DNA of 64,000 nucleotides from Hyparrhenia diplandra (Eukaryota > Streptophyta > Magnoliopsida > Poales > Poaceae). The DNA is taken from contig JADLZK010010191.1 in the NCBI GenBank assembly GCA_015847255.1, positions 62,001 to 126,000 of the forward strand, in the 5' to 3' direction. Position 1 is the first letter of the stretch. Each line of letters starts with the position of its first letter. Made by a program: the position numbers and the translations under genes. Below are positions 23,011-34,478 of the stretch, one piece after another. The notes beneath the pieces are model-generated. The model had not been told where the DNA came from. It worked only from the letters and a program-made list of their open reading frames with translations, and searched no databases.

Positions 23011-24575
23011 TGTGAAGAAAACTTTATTAGTATATTTGGAGACAATGTGGAAGGAACACCGATACCATGTAATGTCTGTCGGTTAATCCACCAAAATAAA
23101 ATAACCGAGCACATTAATATTGGAGCCATGGTGACTGGGATGCCAAAAGTGAGGTCATATACTGCATTCATGTGTTTCATTGATAGCCGAGACCAATTTT
23201 TGAGATTTAAACTTTTGCGTGTGCTGGACATAGTACACTGCACCTTCCAGGAAGGGTTCCGCCTTGAGCATCTTGGTGATTTACTTCACTTGAGGTAGGA
23301 ATATGGTGTAAAGGTCATGTCCTAGTCCTCCCAAAACAAATGGAAAATCTGAAGTTACTGCAAACACTAGATGTGTGCGGACCATCTTTGCCAGCAACCA
23401 TTGTGCACCTAACACAGCTGGTCCGGCTACGTGCTTACTACAAGGTACCTGATGGATTGGGAATCTCGTTTCCCTAGAGGAGCTAATAATATTCAATGGT
23501 TGCTGTGATAAGCCCAAGAGGTTTTTGAAGGAGCTAGGTAGCCTGCGAGAACTAAGGGCGCTCATTTTCAGCATTATGGGGATGGACGAGAGCATTTAGA
23601 GAGATTTTCTGGAGTCCCTAAGCCATCTGCAAAAGATCCATCATTTAAATGTGCACGGTTCACATTGGGACGCAGATACAACCATTTGGGAAGAAGCAGG
23701 CTTTGTGCTCCCACGATCTCTCCATAATTTGGAGTGGTTTTCTATTCATTTTTCTAAATTGCCGTCATGCATTAATCTCTCAGGTCTTCCCAACTTGTCA
23801 AACTTGCGACTGTTGGTGACTACTATGGATGAGCAGGATCTGAAACTCCTAGCTAGGTTACCGGCACTCTGTTTTCTTAATCTGACAACGAAGTCTGCAC
23901 CAACAGCAAGAAATATTAACAACAGTGATGGCTGTTTCTTGCAGAAGTTGAGGTACTCAAGACCAATGCATTGGTCCAGTTTGAGCAACCCAACGAGGAG
24001 GACGCTAGTGTTTGATTGCATATGTGGAATGGTGAAGATGCTATGCCCTATGCCTCTAGAAAAGCAATGACCCCAGAAAAGTTGTACCCTCTGGCGTGAT
24101 GCCAAATCATGAAGCGCTTCATTTTGATGGCCCTTTGCGGGCCCTAAAATATAACAATGGTGACTGTGGGAATATTGGCTTGGAGTATCTGCCTTCCCTT
24201 CAGGAACTCAGAGTGTGGATCAGCTGTGAAGACGTGACTGTTGCAGAGAGCGATCCCGCGTTAACTGCGCTGAGAAACACATGCAAGGTGCATCCCAACC
24301 ATCCGACACTTTTCATGCATAAGTTTAATGAGGTATGGTGGGATTTGGTACTAGTTCAATCAAGTTATTATCTCTTTGTTTATTTTGTTTCTCATTCCTT
24401 TTTGGCATATATGCGTCATTTTGTCTGTCTTGCTGAATTAATGATTTGCTGAAACTGAATTTTCAACCAAAAGGAAAAGATGGTATCCACATACGACAAA
24501 GAAGAAGAAGAGGAGGTGGTGGCGTCGCGAACTGCTCATACTGATTTGGGCAAACTAAGCCCAGCAAGTTCTTAA
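23011..24575 (+). pseudogene. NLR-B: 5'-truncated NLR (LRR region only)
   Basis: Begins in the linker/LRR part of the receptor (GEENF-like stretch, then MVTGMPKVRSYTAF and LLRVLDIVHCTF) and runs through LEHLGDLLHLR to the family end. The CC and NB-ARC domains are missing, replaced by transposon DNA. The frame breaks near 23298, 23590 and 24068. Exon 2 ends at 24332 (AATGAG, GT donor). Exon 3 (24474-24575, 34 codons) reads open and ends DLGKLSPASS with a stop at 24573-24575. As sequenced it cannot make a receptor. Confidence 0.82.
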
Positions 24576-25600
24576 AGGGATCCAAATTTAGAACCAAAGC
24601 ATGCCTGCGTACACTGTACGTACTGTCTCCATGCCTTCTTCTGTCTCAGCTGATGGATGATGATGCGGTATAGTAGCTGCTTTAGCAATTCAGCCATTCT
24701 AATATTAGAATGGTAGAATTCACAGATTTTGAAAGTCTGGTAACCTAATTCCCTCAGAAAATAACATTGTGATTCCTGGCAATATACACAATAATCTAAG
24801 AAACATTGCTGTCACAGCACCGTCGCCTTTCGGTCTACATCGTTTGTTACTGCTGTAAAAGAAAAAAAAACTGTTTTATTTCTCGTACGCACTCTGTTTC
24901 TAGTGACGAGTCTACTCTGTTTTCCACTCTCCTATCTTGATGTGTACCATGGTGCCTCCATAGTTGGTTCATTCCTCGTTTGATTTGTACATAAGTCACC
25001 TGTTTAAATCTGTCGCTTGTGTCTGTGGCACATCCTTCTGTGATTATTCACTAGGAAATAGCACTTTGGTTCTGGGATAATTTATGGTTTGTAAGCATAA
25101 TATCTGAAGAAGATTCAGTAGAATCATTATTGACCAACGTGCTTCCTCTCGCAGATTATTGTTTCTAAACCAACTTTCTGCATGAGAGACTACATCAGCA
25201 CATCACCATAGGTTGTTTTTTTCGAAAGCGAGCTTAGCTCGGACTTCATTAAGTGAAGATGGAATGTTTACGTCCTAGGCCCGCCTCATGTTGAGATAAC
25301 ATTTGGTGGACCTGGGAAGAACACACTGACAAGAGGCATCACCACAAGTTGTTACTCGACTGTATCGAGTCTTATGTTCAGCCGAGCTACTTTTCGATTC
25401 GAATATATGTTGTATCAAAGTTTCTATGCATCTGCTGGCTATGAGAACCTGCATCATTTTCTTCATTCTGAACTCCTGGCTTGTATTAGTATTATTTAGT
25501 TTCTGGAGCTTTCTGTTTGAGTAGGGTCTATGTGTTGCTTCCATTGCTTCATGCATGGTGCCTATCCTGATGTATGTAAGGCCGGTTGTGTCATTTTGAA
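24576..25600. repeat. NLR 3'-flank module downstream of NLR-B
   Basis: Carries CACTCTGTTTCTAG, CTCCTATCTTGATGTG, ACACATCC-type phrases, CTCTCGCAG at 25146 and GAGAGACTACATCAGCACATCACC. It is interrupted by a 121-bp retrotransposon fragment at 25216-25336. Confidence 0.55.
25201..25351 (-). mobile_element. Short non-LTR retrotransposon 3' fragment with 15-bp target duplication
   Basis: CATCACCATAGGTTG (25201-25215) and CATCACCACAAGTTG (25337-25351) are near-identical direct repeats around a 121-bp insertion that starts with seven T residues and TCGAAAGCG. A T-run at the left edge is a poly(A) tail in reverse orientation. A long variable target duplication plus poly(A) is the signature of LINE or SINE insertion. 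Confidence 0.65.
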
Positions 25601-26793
25601 CACACACATGTATGTGACGAATGGTCCATCCAAATGGTGAGCGGTGGCCATTTCCCTCTGTGATGTTGCAGCTCCCATTGACACCATTTGAAGGCTCATT
25701 AAAGCATTTAAATGATGAAAATGTTTCTTATATGTTTGGTTAGGTGTTTAGGGACTTTTCTGCGACAATCTATAACTTTTGGGGTGCCTTTCAGCTAAGG
25801 GGCACAATCAAAATAATTTCAGCTAAGGGGGACAGGGCAATTAACCACTCTCACGGCACAACACACTCCCATCCCACTTTGGTTTTGGTGACATAATTAA
25901 AAAAATTTGCACCCATTATTCATTATTGTATCCGCTGTCCAGAGTTTGGACATTGAGAGTTTATATAGAAATAAAAAATATGGATCTTAAAATTCTTACA
26001 TATATCAAAATCATTTCGCCACCAGATCGGTAGGCTATAATCACTATTGCAAATAATAGTTGTTGTATCTAAGGAATTAATATGCTTTAAATTTAGGGGA
26101 AAATAAAATTTAGGTTCATCAAACTATAAACTGTAGCTAAAAGTATCATAGTAAAAAATAAATGTTTCAACTACATGTATATATTGGAGAGATAGGCAGA
26201 GGTGCTGTGTAAAAAAAAAAAATCTATGGACATGGATGAAAAAAAAACAATATTTGATTGATTATCACAATTGAATATAGACTATAGACTACCTAATATA
26301 TAGCTATTGTATTAGAACATTAATGAAGAGAAAAAAGATATTTTATATAAGTAATCAAATTAGTTAGCGTGCGAGGCCCGGCCCTCCGCGGCGCGGCTGC
26401 GTGGACCGCCTCCTGATCGATCGCGACGACCGGGCTCCGGCGGGCGGCGGCGGCCTCTCCTGATCCGCGATGATGGGGCTCCGGTGGGGGAGCACGGATG
26501 GACATCCCCTGGATCCATCCTTGGGTCTCCACATCGGCCTCTGTGTCTCCACGATGATCTCGTCCACGTCGAGCTCATGTCCGATGTTTGTTTACGTCCG
26601 CCTACCCGCCGCCACGCGCACCAACACCCGAGCCACGTTGCCTCACGAGGGGTAGCGAATTGAGTACTGGCGAGCAATTCCACGTCGCTGCCTCACTTGG
26701 CCTCCGCCTCGAGATTGATGGTGGCTATTCGAATGCCACCGATACATCAAGGTGGAGAAGCAGCGGTGAGGGCATTTGCCACCTGCGCGATGG
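25601..26793. other. Intergenic region, AT-rich then GC-rich, no gene supported
   Basis: 25.79-25.95 kb repeats the spacer phrase CAATTAACCACTCTCACGGC and TTGGTTTTGGTGACATAATT, also seen at 34.07 and 55.09 kb upstream of NLR-C and NLR-D. 25.96-26.34 kb is AT-rich with no structure seen. 26.36-26.79 kb is GC-rich with short open frames on both strands, none recognised. It could be a captured gene fragment. Confidence 0.35.
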
Positions 26794-29075
26794 TGAAAGG
26801 TCCCTTGTGGTTTTGGTAATTGAGTGTCAACATTAGGTGAACTAATATGTGTGATTGAGATTATACACGGGGAGATTAGTTCACACATGATGATGCAATG
26901 AAGGAGCTTATTGCATATGAGACATGACATGGAGTCATGTGACCAAGGTGGTGAAGATCAAGGCGAGGCTTGGCTTGAAGGACCGGTTGCAAGTGTGAAG
27001 GGCAAGTCACTGGACTTGGCGCCGATGGACCGATGCAATAGCGGTGAAGAGCAAGTGAGGTCAAGATCGATGGACCAAGAAGGTCATGTGATGATATGAA
27101 GTGGATCATATCATTCTTGATCGTGTTGGTGCATTGGTTGCATTGGCACTTGGAGATGGAGCGGAATGGAAATGCGCAAGGCAAAGGTATAACCTATAGG
27201 GCATTTCATTTCGCCGGTCATTGGAGCTTAGAAGTTTATGACCGGGTTTAGGATAGATGGCCGTACTATTAAGAGGGGCAACTGGTTTGCATATCGGTCA
27301 TCTAGTGCCACTTGAGCGATCTAACTTTGCGATGTGTTAGGATCGAGTGGCGTGACAAGAGCTAACCCGGCCTTTGAAATGATTGTGAAAATGCTAACAC
27401 ACTTGCACATGGTGATGTACACTTGGTGGTGTTGGCACATTTGCAAAGGCGGCGGTGATTGCGAGGGGTTGAGTTGGGTTTGGGAACCGCTCATCCTCCC
27501 GCCCGAGCTTGCGGCGGGATTCGGCGCCTTCGAGAAAATGAGATGCATATTTTCTATTGCGCCGGATGCAAGTTGGAGATGAAAACATGCTATTCCTCGT
27601 GCTCAAGTTTGGTATACTTGATGGGTAGCATGTCGGAGCAAAGGCGATGGCGTTTCGCAAGAAAAAAGGGCCACGGACGCAAGCACACCGGAAGGCGGCG
27701 CACGGACGCCACGCACCGGACACCACCGGTGTGTGAGTCGGTGGGACTTTCCGGTAGCCATGTTTTTGGGCGTGGCTCGGTTTCTTGCACCGGACGGCGG
27801 CACCGGAACCACCCACCGGGCCTTTCGAAGCGGGCTGCCCGGCTAGGCGTTTTACGTTGTGCGTAGCGGCCGGGCGCGAGGCACGGACCCGCACGGACTC
27901 GGTGAGTCCGGTGAGTGTGTTCGATGCGGCTGTTCAGCGTGTTTTCCCTCCCAACGGCTAGTTTCTTGGTTGGGGCTATTTATACACGTTTTGCCGGCCA
28001 TGGCTGCGAGGTTAGCACCTTGGGGACTTTGTGTCCATGCTAGAGAGTGCTTGAGAGCCCTCCCACTCACATATGCTTGATATCGTTCATCCGATTGAGT
28101 GAGAGATCGATTCCTAGTGCGTTGCGTTGAGAGATCGCATTCGTGGCACTAGGTGTTCGTGTTGCAAGCCGGTGGGCTTGTTTCTCTTGGAGGTTGCCAC
28201 CTCCTAGGCGGCTTAATTGGCAAGAGGCCGTGAAGCACGCCAAGGAAGCTTGTGCGGTGCTCGAAGAAGAGATTGTGAGAGGTTCGTGCTCACCTGCGGG
28301 GATCGTGAAGAGCAACTCTAGTGGAGCGTGTCATTGAGCTACCACACTTGTGTGTGGGTTCACGGTACCCTCTCCGAGGGATTGGCTAGAGAACTCACAG
28401 CGTATGAGTGTCTCGATCGAGCTCCAGTGTGGGGATTTGGCAGCGGCCATTAAGCTTGAGAATCATCACGGGTGATTCGCCAAACCGTGGAACCACTAAA
28501 GTGTTGGTCGACACAACGAGGAGTAGGGGAAGTTGGCAAGCTTCCCGAGACCTCGATAAAAATCACCGGTGTCATCTTGTGTCCAGCGCGGCGGTGGTTT
28601 GCATTCTCTTATCTCAAGCTTTGTCATTACATTCATATATATATTGTGCTTGTGCTTGAGTAGAGTAGTTGTAACTATCTAGCTTGTGTAGCTTGATTAG
28701 TTACTTTGCTTAGCTTGTGTAGCTAGGTAATTTGAGCCTTTGGGTTAGGCGTGTGTTGCCTTGTCCATTGTGCATCTAGTGAGCTTAGGAGCTTTGTGCT
28801 TGTGCTTACTAGAATTGTGTAGGAGCTCACCCGTGCTTGAAGTACTAGTGCTTAGGTTTGTGTGACCTTGCATTAGATTTGATTAGGAGCTCAAGCTAGG
28901 CTTGTCACCTCACTCTTCTTGTGTAGGATCTTTTGTGAGGTGATTTAGAGTCTTAGTTAGAAGGGTGAAGTCTTGGCTAGACCGATAAGTTTATTTCGCA
29001 TTTGTTTGGTTAGCCGGTGCGATTAGTTTTTAAAAGGGACTATTCACCCCCTCTAGTCCCCATCTCGACCCTTCA
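26794..29075 (+). mobile_element. Copia-like long LTR, probable solo LTR
   Basis: Starts TGAAAGGTCCC and ends GACCCTTCA, an inverted TG...CA border. Inner ends read TTGTGGTTTTGGTAATTGAG at the left and TATTCACCCCCTCTAGTC at the right, both common at the ends of long grass Copia LTRs. Length is about 2.28 kb. No gag or pol is visible and the open frames inside are short. Flanking pentamers (GATGG and AGTGG) match only in part, so the target duplication is degraded or one border is slightly misplaced. Confidence 0.6.
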
Positions 29076-29592
29076 AGTGGGGGCTATCTACATCCAAAGT
29101 GAGTTTCTTTCAAGTTCATTTTGGTGCACGTCATTCAAGGTGTGGTGGCTGATTTGAAGACCGCCATGACGCGACATATCGATATCTTTAGCACTTGTCT
29201 TGATTAGTAAACTCAATTCTTTTTGGGATGTAGTAGATCTTTTAGTACATATATCTTCATATACTAAAGTTTTTTTTTATTCTTAATTTTTATAATAAGT
29301 TTGGCGGTGTGTGGTCACGCTAGAGGCCTTAGGCTCGTATGCGTTCAGTGAGAGGCCGGAATGTTAATTCCATTATCTAGAAAAAGTTAGTGTCCCATAA
29401 AAAATTTTAACCCGTGCTCTAGTTTAAGAAATGAGAGGTAGTTGGAATTGAGTGCGGACATAAGCATGAATCACTAGCAAACATTGCACAACTTCAGACT
29501 TCGCACGCAAAGGAAAGGTCAACACATAATGGGTGAAGTCATCTATTAACACAAGGTATTATTGGTTATTGCTTTCATAAATTATATATATA
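29076..29592. other. Spacer left of Helitron-1
   Basis: No coding sequence. From about 29430 it matches 12.9-13.05 kb and 22.17-22.31 kb (GAGTGCGGACATAAGCATGAA, CAACTTCAGACTT, GGGTGAAGTCATCTATTAAC). It ends in an AT microsatellite at the Helitron insertion point. Confidence 0.5.
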
Positions 29593-32500
29593 CTAGCCCA
29601 TCAACCCGTGCTCCCAAGACGGGCTCACGTTGAGATTATGTAGCAATAGAAATTCTTGTTTAATATATGTATTGTAATAAAAATTACATCATATAATTAA
29701 CTTTGTTTTAAATTCAAAGTTGCACACATGCATAGAATTAGCTTATACTTGTCCGATAGAGACCGTCGTGGCATAGCTAATGATGTCACATTAGTTTGAT
29801 TCCATGGTTGGTTGTTTTCTTTTCTTTCACTTGTTTTGTATCCTAGTATGGCGGACTCTGTGCACTATATGGGCGTGTTGGACCTCCAACTTATTAGAAA
29901 TTGAAGATTAGTTCACAAAGCAAATAAGAAAAATTTGATAACATGATTGATTATTAGATATTTAGATGCATACCTTCACTTTTTTTTTTCCATAAATTAT
30001 AGTCTTTCATTGATTTGTTTGATGAAATTTTTGAAGATAACTTGCTTGTCTATAATATTGAGGTTTGGCATGTTATTTGTTGGTTTATGATCTTTTGCTT
30101 CATGAATGGTGTGTATTTGTTGTGAAGTCCTTAACACACCATCATTACATCTTTTGGAATTATTTGGTATGTATTTGTTGTGAGCTTGAAAAGGAGGTGG
30201 TAATATTATTATGTTTCCATCCTAGTAAGATATTGGGTCGCTCCTTTCAGAATCATCTCATTAGTGTAGATGACTTACAAGATCGGCATGATGTTCTCCA
30301 AAGTATCTTTTTTTCTATATGTATGATCAATAGAACTGACAATAACCGGATTGATATATTAGTCAAAATATAGAGATTGCAAGTATTGATATGTAACTTA
30401 TAATAGATTTTACATGTGGATTTAGTGTTATTTTGTATTTATAAAGTAGATTACCAGTGAACGGCATAATATTTTAGTTCACATAATAAATTTATTTGAA
30501 ATAAAAATATATTAACTTTGCTAGTAACATATGTGAGTAATTTGGATAAAAACTTAGGAGATATTTTGTGTTATCTATCATAATAATATAGTAATTGAAA
30601 TACAAATTTATGGGCTATTTTAAATTGAAGTTCATAAGTGACATATTTGGTAATTTTGGTATAAGTTTAGAGAGTTAATTTCAGCTTCTGCATGGCTTTG
30701 AAAATTGCCTCCGCTTTATTATTTATATATAAGAAAAGTTTGTTATCATACTTGTATCTTGTTTGTTGGCCTAGATAAATTACCTCTGATTTTTTATTCA
30801 CATGTTAAACTGCTATCAGTTTTCTATTAACAAATAAATTAACCGAGACATGAGAGGTAGTATGGACATTACATTTTGTTGATAAATGATATTTTATTAT
30901 AATAGATTTTTGTTTTATTTTATTAATAAATATATTTGTTTATCTATTTTTGAACTTGGAAGGAGACATTTTTGTGAACCTTGTGACGTGATTCACATGA
31001 CTCACCTAGTACTTGACTATCCCTAGTTCTTAGGTACAGTCAAGATTGTCTCATACACTTAATTTTGTTTACATATAAAAATTGATTTTTTTATTTATAG
31101 GTGGGTGATTTTCTAGAAAACAAAAATAGAAGATACTTAATTCTAGGAAGTCTTAATGAATTTTATTCACCAACTATGGAGATCTTATTAATAGGCTAAT
31201 AGTAAACGTTAGAACCAATTGCAGTGTTAGAAAGGATCGGAAAAGTTTTATTTCTCACCTATCATATGGTGGATGACGTGAAGACATCGCCGCTTTTCTT
31301 GATCCCTTGCTACTCATCCCAATCTTCCTTCTTGGTGCTAGCTCCTAGTAGGTCCTGATGCGGCTAATTTGAGCTGTGAGGTCGTTGCTCCTGTCCATTG
31401 AACAACGCCAATGGACGCCTTCCTATTTGGTGGTGAAGAAGCCAAGCGAATCTTTAGGGCCGGATTAGGGTTGGTGCCGCCAGTGCCACAACCTGAGGTC
31501 ATTAGGGTCAGATTAGGGCTGGTGCATCCAGTGCCACAACCTAGGGTTTCGTAGCTATGTGGCAGTAGCCGGTGGTAGGAAAAAATAATATATTTCTTAT
31601 ATTTCTTTCGTTCTTACATAATTTTAAAACTGTTCTTTTTATCTACATTATAGAATGGCATCGTGGGTAATTTTCTAGAAAATAAAATAGATCTGATGGC
31701 GCCAAGACCTATAGTATATGATGTATTATTTATAGATAATAGAATGGCATTATGGGTAATTCTCTAGAAAATAAAATAGATCTAGTTAATGGCGTCAAGG
31801 CCTATAGATTTAAAGGCTTATTTTGACGTATTATATAGGGACTATTATATTTATTTGTTGGATTGGCTTCTACCTTACGTTCCAAGATTTACTTGGTTAT
31901 TGATACTTAGGGTAGTACAAATTTTTTGGCTGGTCACGCTAGTGGCAAAACAAAATAAGAAAAAAAAAAAGGTTTTAGAGATTTTTGGTAGAGGCTTGAT
32001 CACGTTTGTTATTTCTAGTCGTCAAGATGACTACGTAAGTTCTTTAGATATTCTATTAACCACCGTGAACGTCGTACATGTCAACATGGGCAACAATAAT
32101 AATTAGGCTACTTTTTTTTATTTATAGTGGCAAAGGTGGGTATTTTTATGGAAACAATAGATCCAATGGTTGTGGAAGGTTGAGTCTTTGGATTTGATGG
32201 TTGGATGTTTCTAATTAATGTGAGAATTTCTAGCATTTTATCTTTTTCTTTAGCGGCCTGGTGAGGATTAACGTGAAGCCTCCGTTGGAGCCTCTAATTA
32301 GTAATAGTACCTTACGTTCCAAGATTTACTTGGTTATTGATACTTAGGGAAGTACAAATTTTTTTGGCTGGTCACGCTAATGGCAAAACAAAATAAAAAA
32401 AAAAAGGTTTTAGAGATTTTTGGTAGAGGCTGGATCACGTTTGTTATTTCCTAGTCGTCAAGATGACTACGTAAGTTCTTTAGATATTCTATTAACCACC

Positions 32501-33188
32501 GTGAACGTCGTACATGTCAACATGGGCAACAATAATAATTAGGCTACTTTTTTATTTATAGTGGCAAAAGGTGGGTATTTTTATGGAAACAATAGATCCA
32601 ATGGTTGTGGAAGGTTGAGTCTTTGGATTTGATGGTTGGATGTTTCTAATTAATGTGAGAATTTCTAGCATTTTATCTTTTTTTTTCTTAGCGTGCGGTG
32701 AGGATTAACGTGAGGCCTCCGTTGGAGCCTCTAATTAGTAATAGTACCTTACGTTCCAAGATTTACTTGGTTATTGATACTTAGGGTAGTACAAATTTTT
32801 TTGGCTGGTCACGCTAGTGGCAAAACAAAATAAGAAAAAAAAAAGGTTTTAGAGATTTTTGGTAGAGGCTGGATCACGTTTGTTATTTCCTAGTCGTCAA
32901 GATGACTACGTAAGTTCTTTAGATATTCTATTAACCACCGTGAACGTCGTACATGTCAACATGGGCAACAATAATAATTAGGCTACTTTTTTTATTTATA
33001 GTGGCAAAGGTGGGTATTTTTTATGGAAACAATAGATCCAATGGTTGTGGAAGGTTGAGTCTTTGGATTTGATGGTTGGATGTTTCTAATTAATGTGAGA
33101 ATTTCTAGCATTTTATCTTTTTTCTTAGCGCGTCTGGTGAGGATTAACGTGGAGCCTCCGTTGAAGCCTCTAATTAGTAATAGTAAGA
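29593..33188 (-). mobile_element. Helitron-1 (non-autonomous as seen)
   Basis: On the minus strand the element begins TCTTACTATTACTAATTAGA at 33188 and ends CTAG at 29593, with host A and T at the two edges. Near the 3' end is CCCGT...ACGGG, a short hairpin 10-15 bases before CTAG. Joining the flanks recreates ATTATATATA/TACTACTAGTAATAACACG, which is present uninterrupted at 13.05 kb apart from a 4-bp AT-repeat difference, so the borders are well supported. The interior is AT-rich. I found no Rep or helicase motif, only three tandem copies of its own 5' end. Length is 3,596 bp. Confidence 0.88.
31871..33188 (-). repeat. Three tandem 437-bp units ending in the Helitron 5' terminus
   Basis: TACCTTACGTTCCAAGATTT occurs at 31871, 32308 and 32745, a period of exactly 437 bp. 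Each unit also carries GGCTGGTCACGCTA, GAACGTCGTACATGTCAACA, GATTTGATGGTTGGATG and AATTAGTAATAGTA. Only the last copy ends in AAGA followed by T, a complete terminus. The first two run straight into the next unit. Differences between units are few, so the expansion is recent. Confidence 0.9.
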
Positions 33189-33770
33189 TACTACTAGTAA
33201 TAACACGGTTCAATAATTCATTGGTTTGGTATGATACCCAAGTCACGAGATTGATGCCGTGTCGGTTCATTTAGCTAGGTGCTTAGTATTAGTTCGTAAT
33301 CGTGGGTTGTTTGTCCATGTAAGGCATAAATATATTGCAGGTTGATCACACGTCAGTCGATCTCATCATGTAGTATATTCTAGGAATAAAGTTGGAAGTT
33401 GAACTGCTACAATGATGTGTTCAACTGTAAAAAGAATTAGCGTTAGGTGCACTGCGTGGTGCTCGTCTTTGAGGAAAGCAGCACAAGTGTTTTAAAAGGA
33501 GCAACTGGACGTAAAAGTGAACACACTTTTCTGGATTTTTGTGTTTGGTGGATGCTTGCGGGGCGGCCGTCCAGGACGAAAGCTAGCTCTAACCTAACCG
33601 TATTAGGTGGAGGCTTGTGCAATGTGCTGCGTCGTGAAAACAACGCAAGGTTTTATAAAAGCCATCAGCGGCCGTGGCCGTGGCCACTTCCTGATGGCTG
33701 CATCAACCTGAACTCAGACTAGTCGTATGAATCCACTGCACTCAGATCTGAACCAAGCAAGGGAAGAAGC
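33189..33770 (+). promoter_or_regulatory. Spacer and leader upstream of the NLR-C region
   Basis: Continues the spacer interrupted by Helitron-1 and matches 13.05-13.19 plus 15.42-15.93 kb, but without the 2.2-kb LTR element. It ends with the conserved leader CAGATCTGAACCAAGCAAG before an ATG at 33771. Confidence 0.5.
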
Positions 33771-34478
33771 ATGACTGCGCTGACAGGAGCACACTCCAAT
33801 CCTTGGACCGGTTGAGCTCATCAAGCACCTCCAAAGCCACTCCCCGGTGCACATCGTTGGGCCGATCTAGCCTCCCGCCACCTGCCGCTGGGATCCGGAC
33901 GCATGCTGATGGATTTGGCCTCCAGTTGCCACACATACATCCACTGCATCTGGAGTTGGAAGGGATGTCTGGATCTGGAGGGTAGTTTGATACTGCATTG
34001 AGAACATAGAACATAATATCAAACTGATGGAATGATTAGCAGAATCAAAATAAATTCAGCTAAGGGAGGTCGGGGCAATTAACCACTCTCACGGCACGAC
34101 ACTCCCATCCCACTTTGGTTTTGGTGACATAATTAAAAAAGTTTGCACCCATGACAGAGAGATGTGTAGCCGTTGGTAAGTGATGCACGCTTCTTGTACA
34201 AAAGACCGACTAGTCTTTGGTCATCGTAAAGAATGATAAAATTTATACAAAATTGCGCGGCGTCCTTGGCGGAATTGAGGTTGATAATGCTGGAGGGCGT
34301 GAGGCGTGTAGTGAACCCATGTGCTACCCGCGTAGCGGATGGCAGCAGCTTCCTAGTTGCTTCCTTGTTTACTCTTCAGCTACCGCATGCCTCTAACCAG
34401 ACGCCGTGCCACCACCAACAACGAGAGAACTGCTATGAATCCACTGCTTTCAGATCTAAACCAAGCAAGAGAAGAAGC
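33771..34478 (+). pseudogene. Vestigial NLR head upstream of NLR-C
   Basis: The ATG at 33771 starts a family-like coding beginning (ATGACTGCGCTGACAGGAGC, compare ATGAGTGTGGTGACAGGGGC at 54738) that is lost after about 25 bases. What follows (TGGGCCGATC, GGATCCGGACGCATGCTGATGGATTTGG, CATCTGGAGTTGG) matches the segment downstream of the similar head at 54.9 kb. After this comes spacer (GGCAATTAACCACTCTCACG, GAGATGTGTAGCCGTTGGTAAG) and then the true NLR-C leader. It is a deleted tandem NLR copy. Confidence 0.55.

Noticed and set aside
26360..26683. GC-rich minus-strand open frames before the Copia-like LTR, considered as an NLR or kinase exon
   Set aside because: No motif could be recognised in any frame and no splice-compatible neighbour was found.
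27459..27894. Overlapping open frames on both strands, up to 166 codons
   Set aside because: They lie within the Copia-like LTR, are open because of base composition, and match no protein family I know.
31871..33188. Regular repeats with a fixed period, considered as a CRISPR-like or satellite array
   Set aside because: The units are 437 bp with no unique spacers and are copies of a Helitron 5' end. The DNA is plant nuclear.
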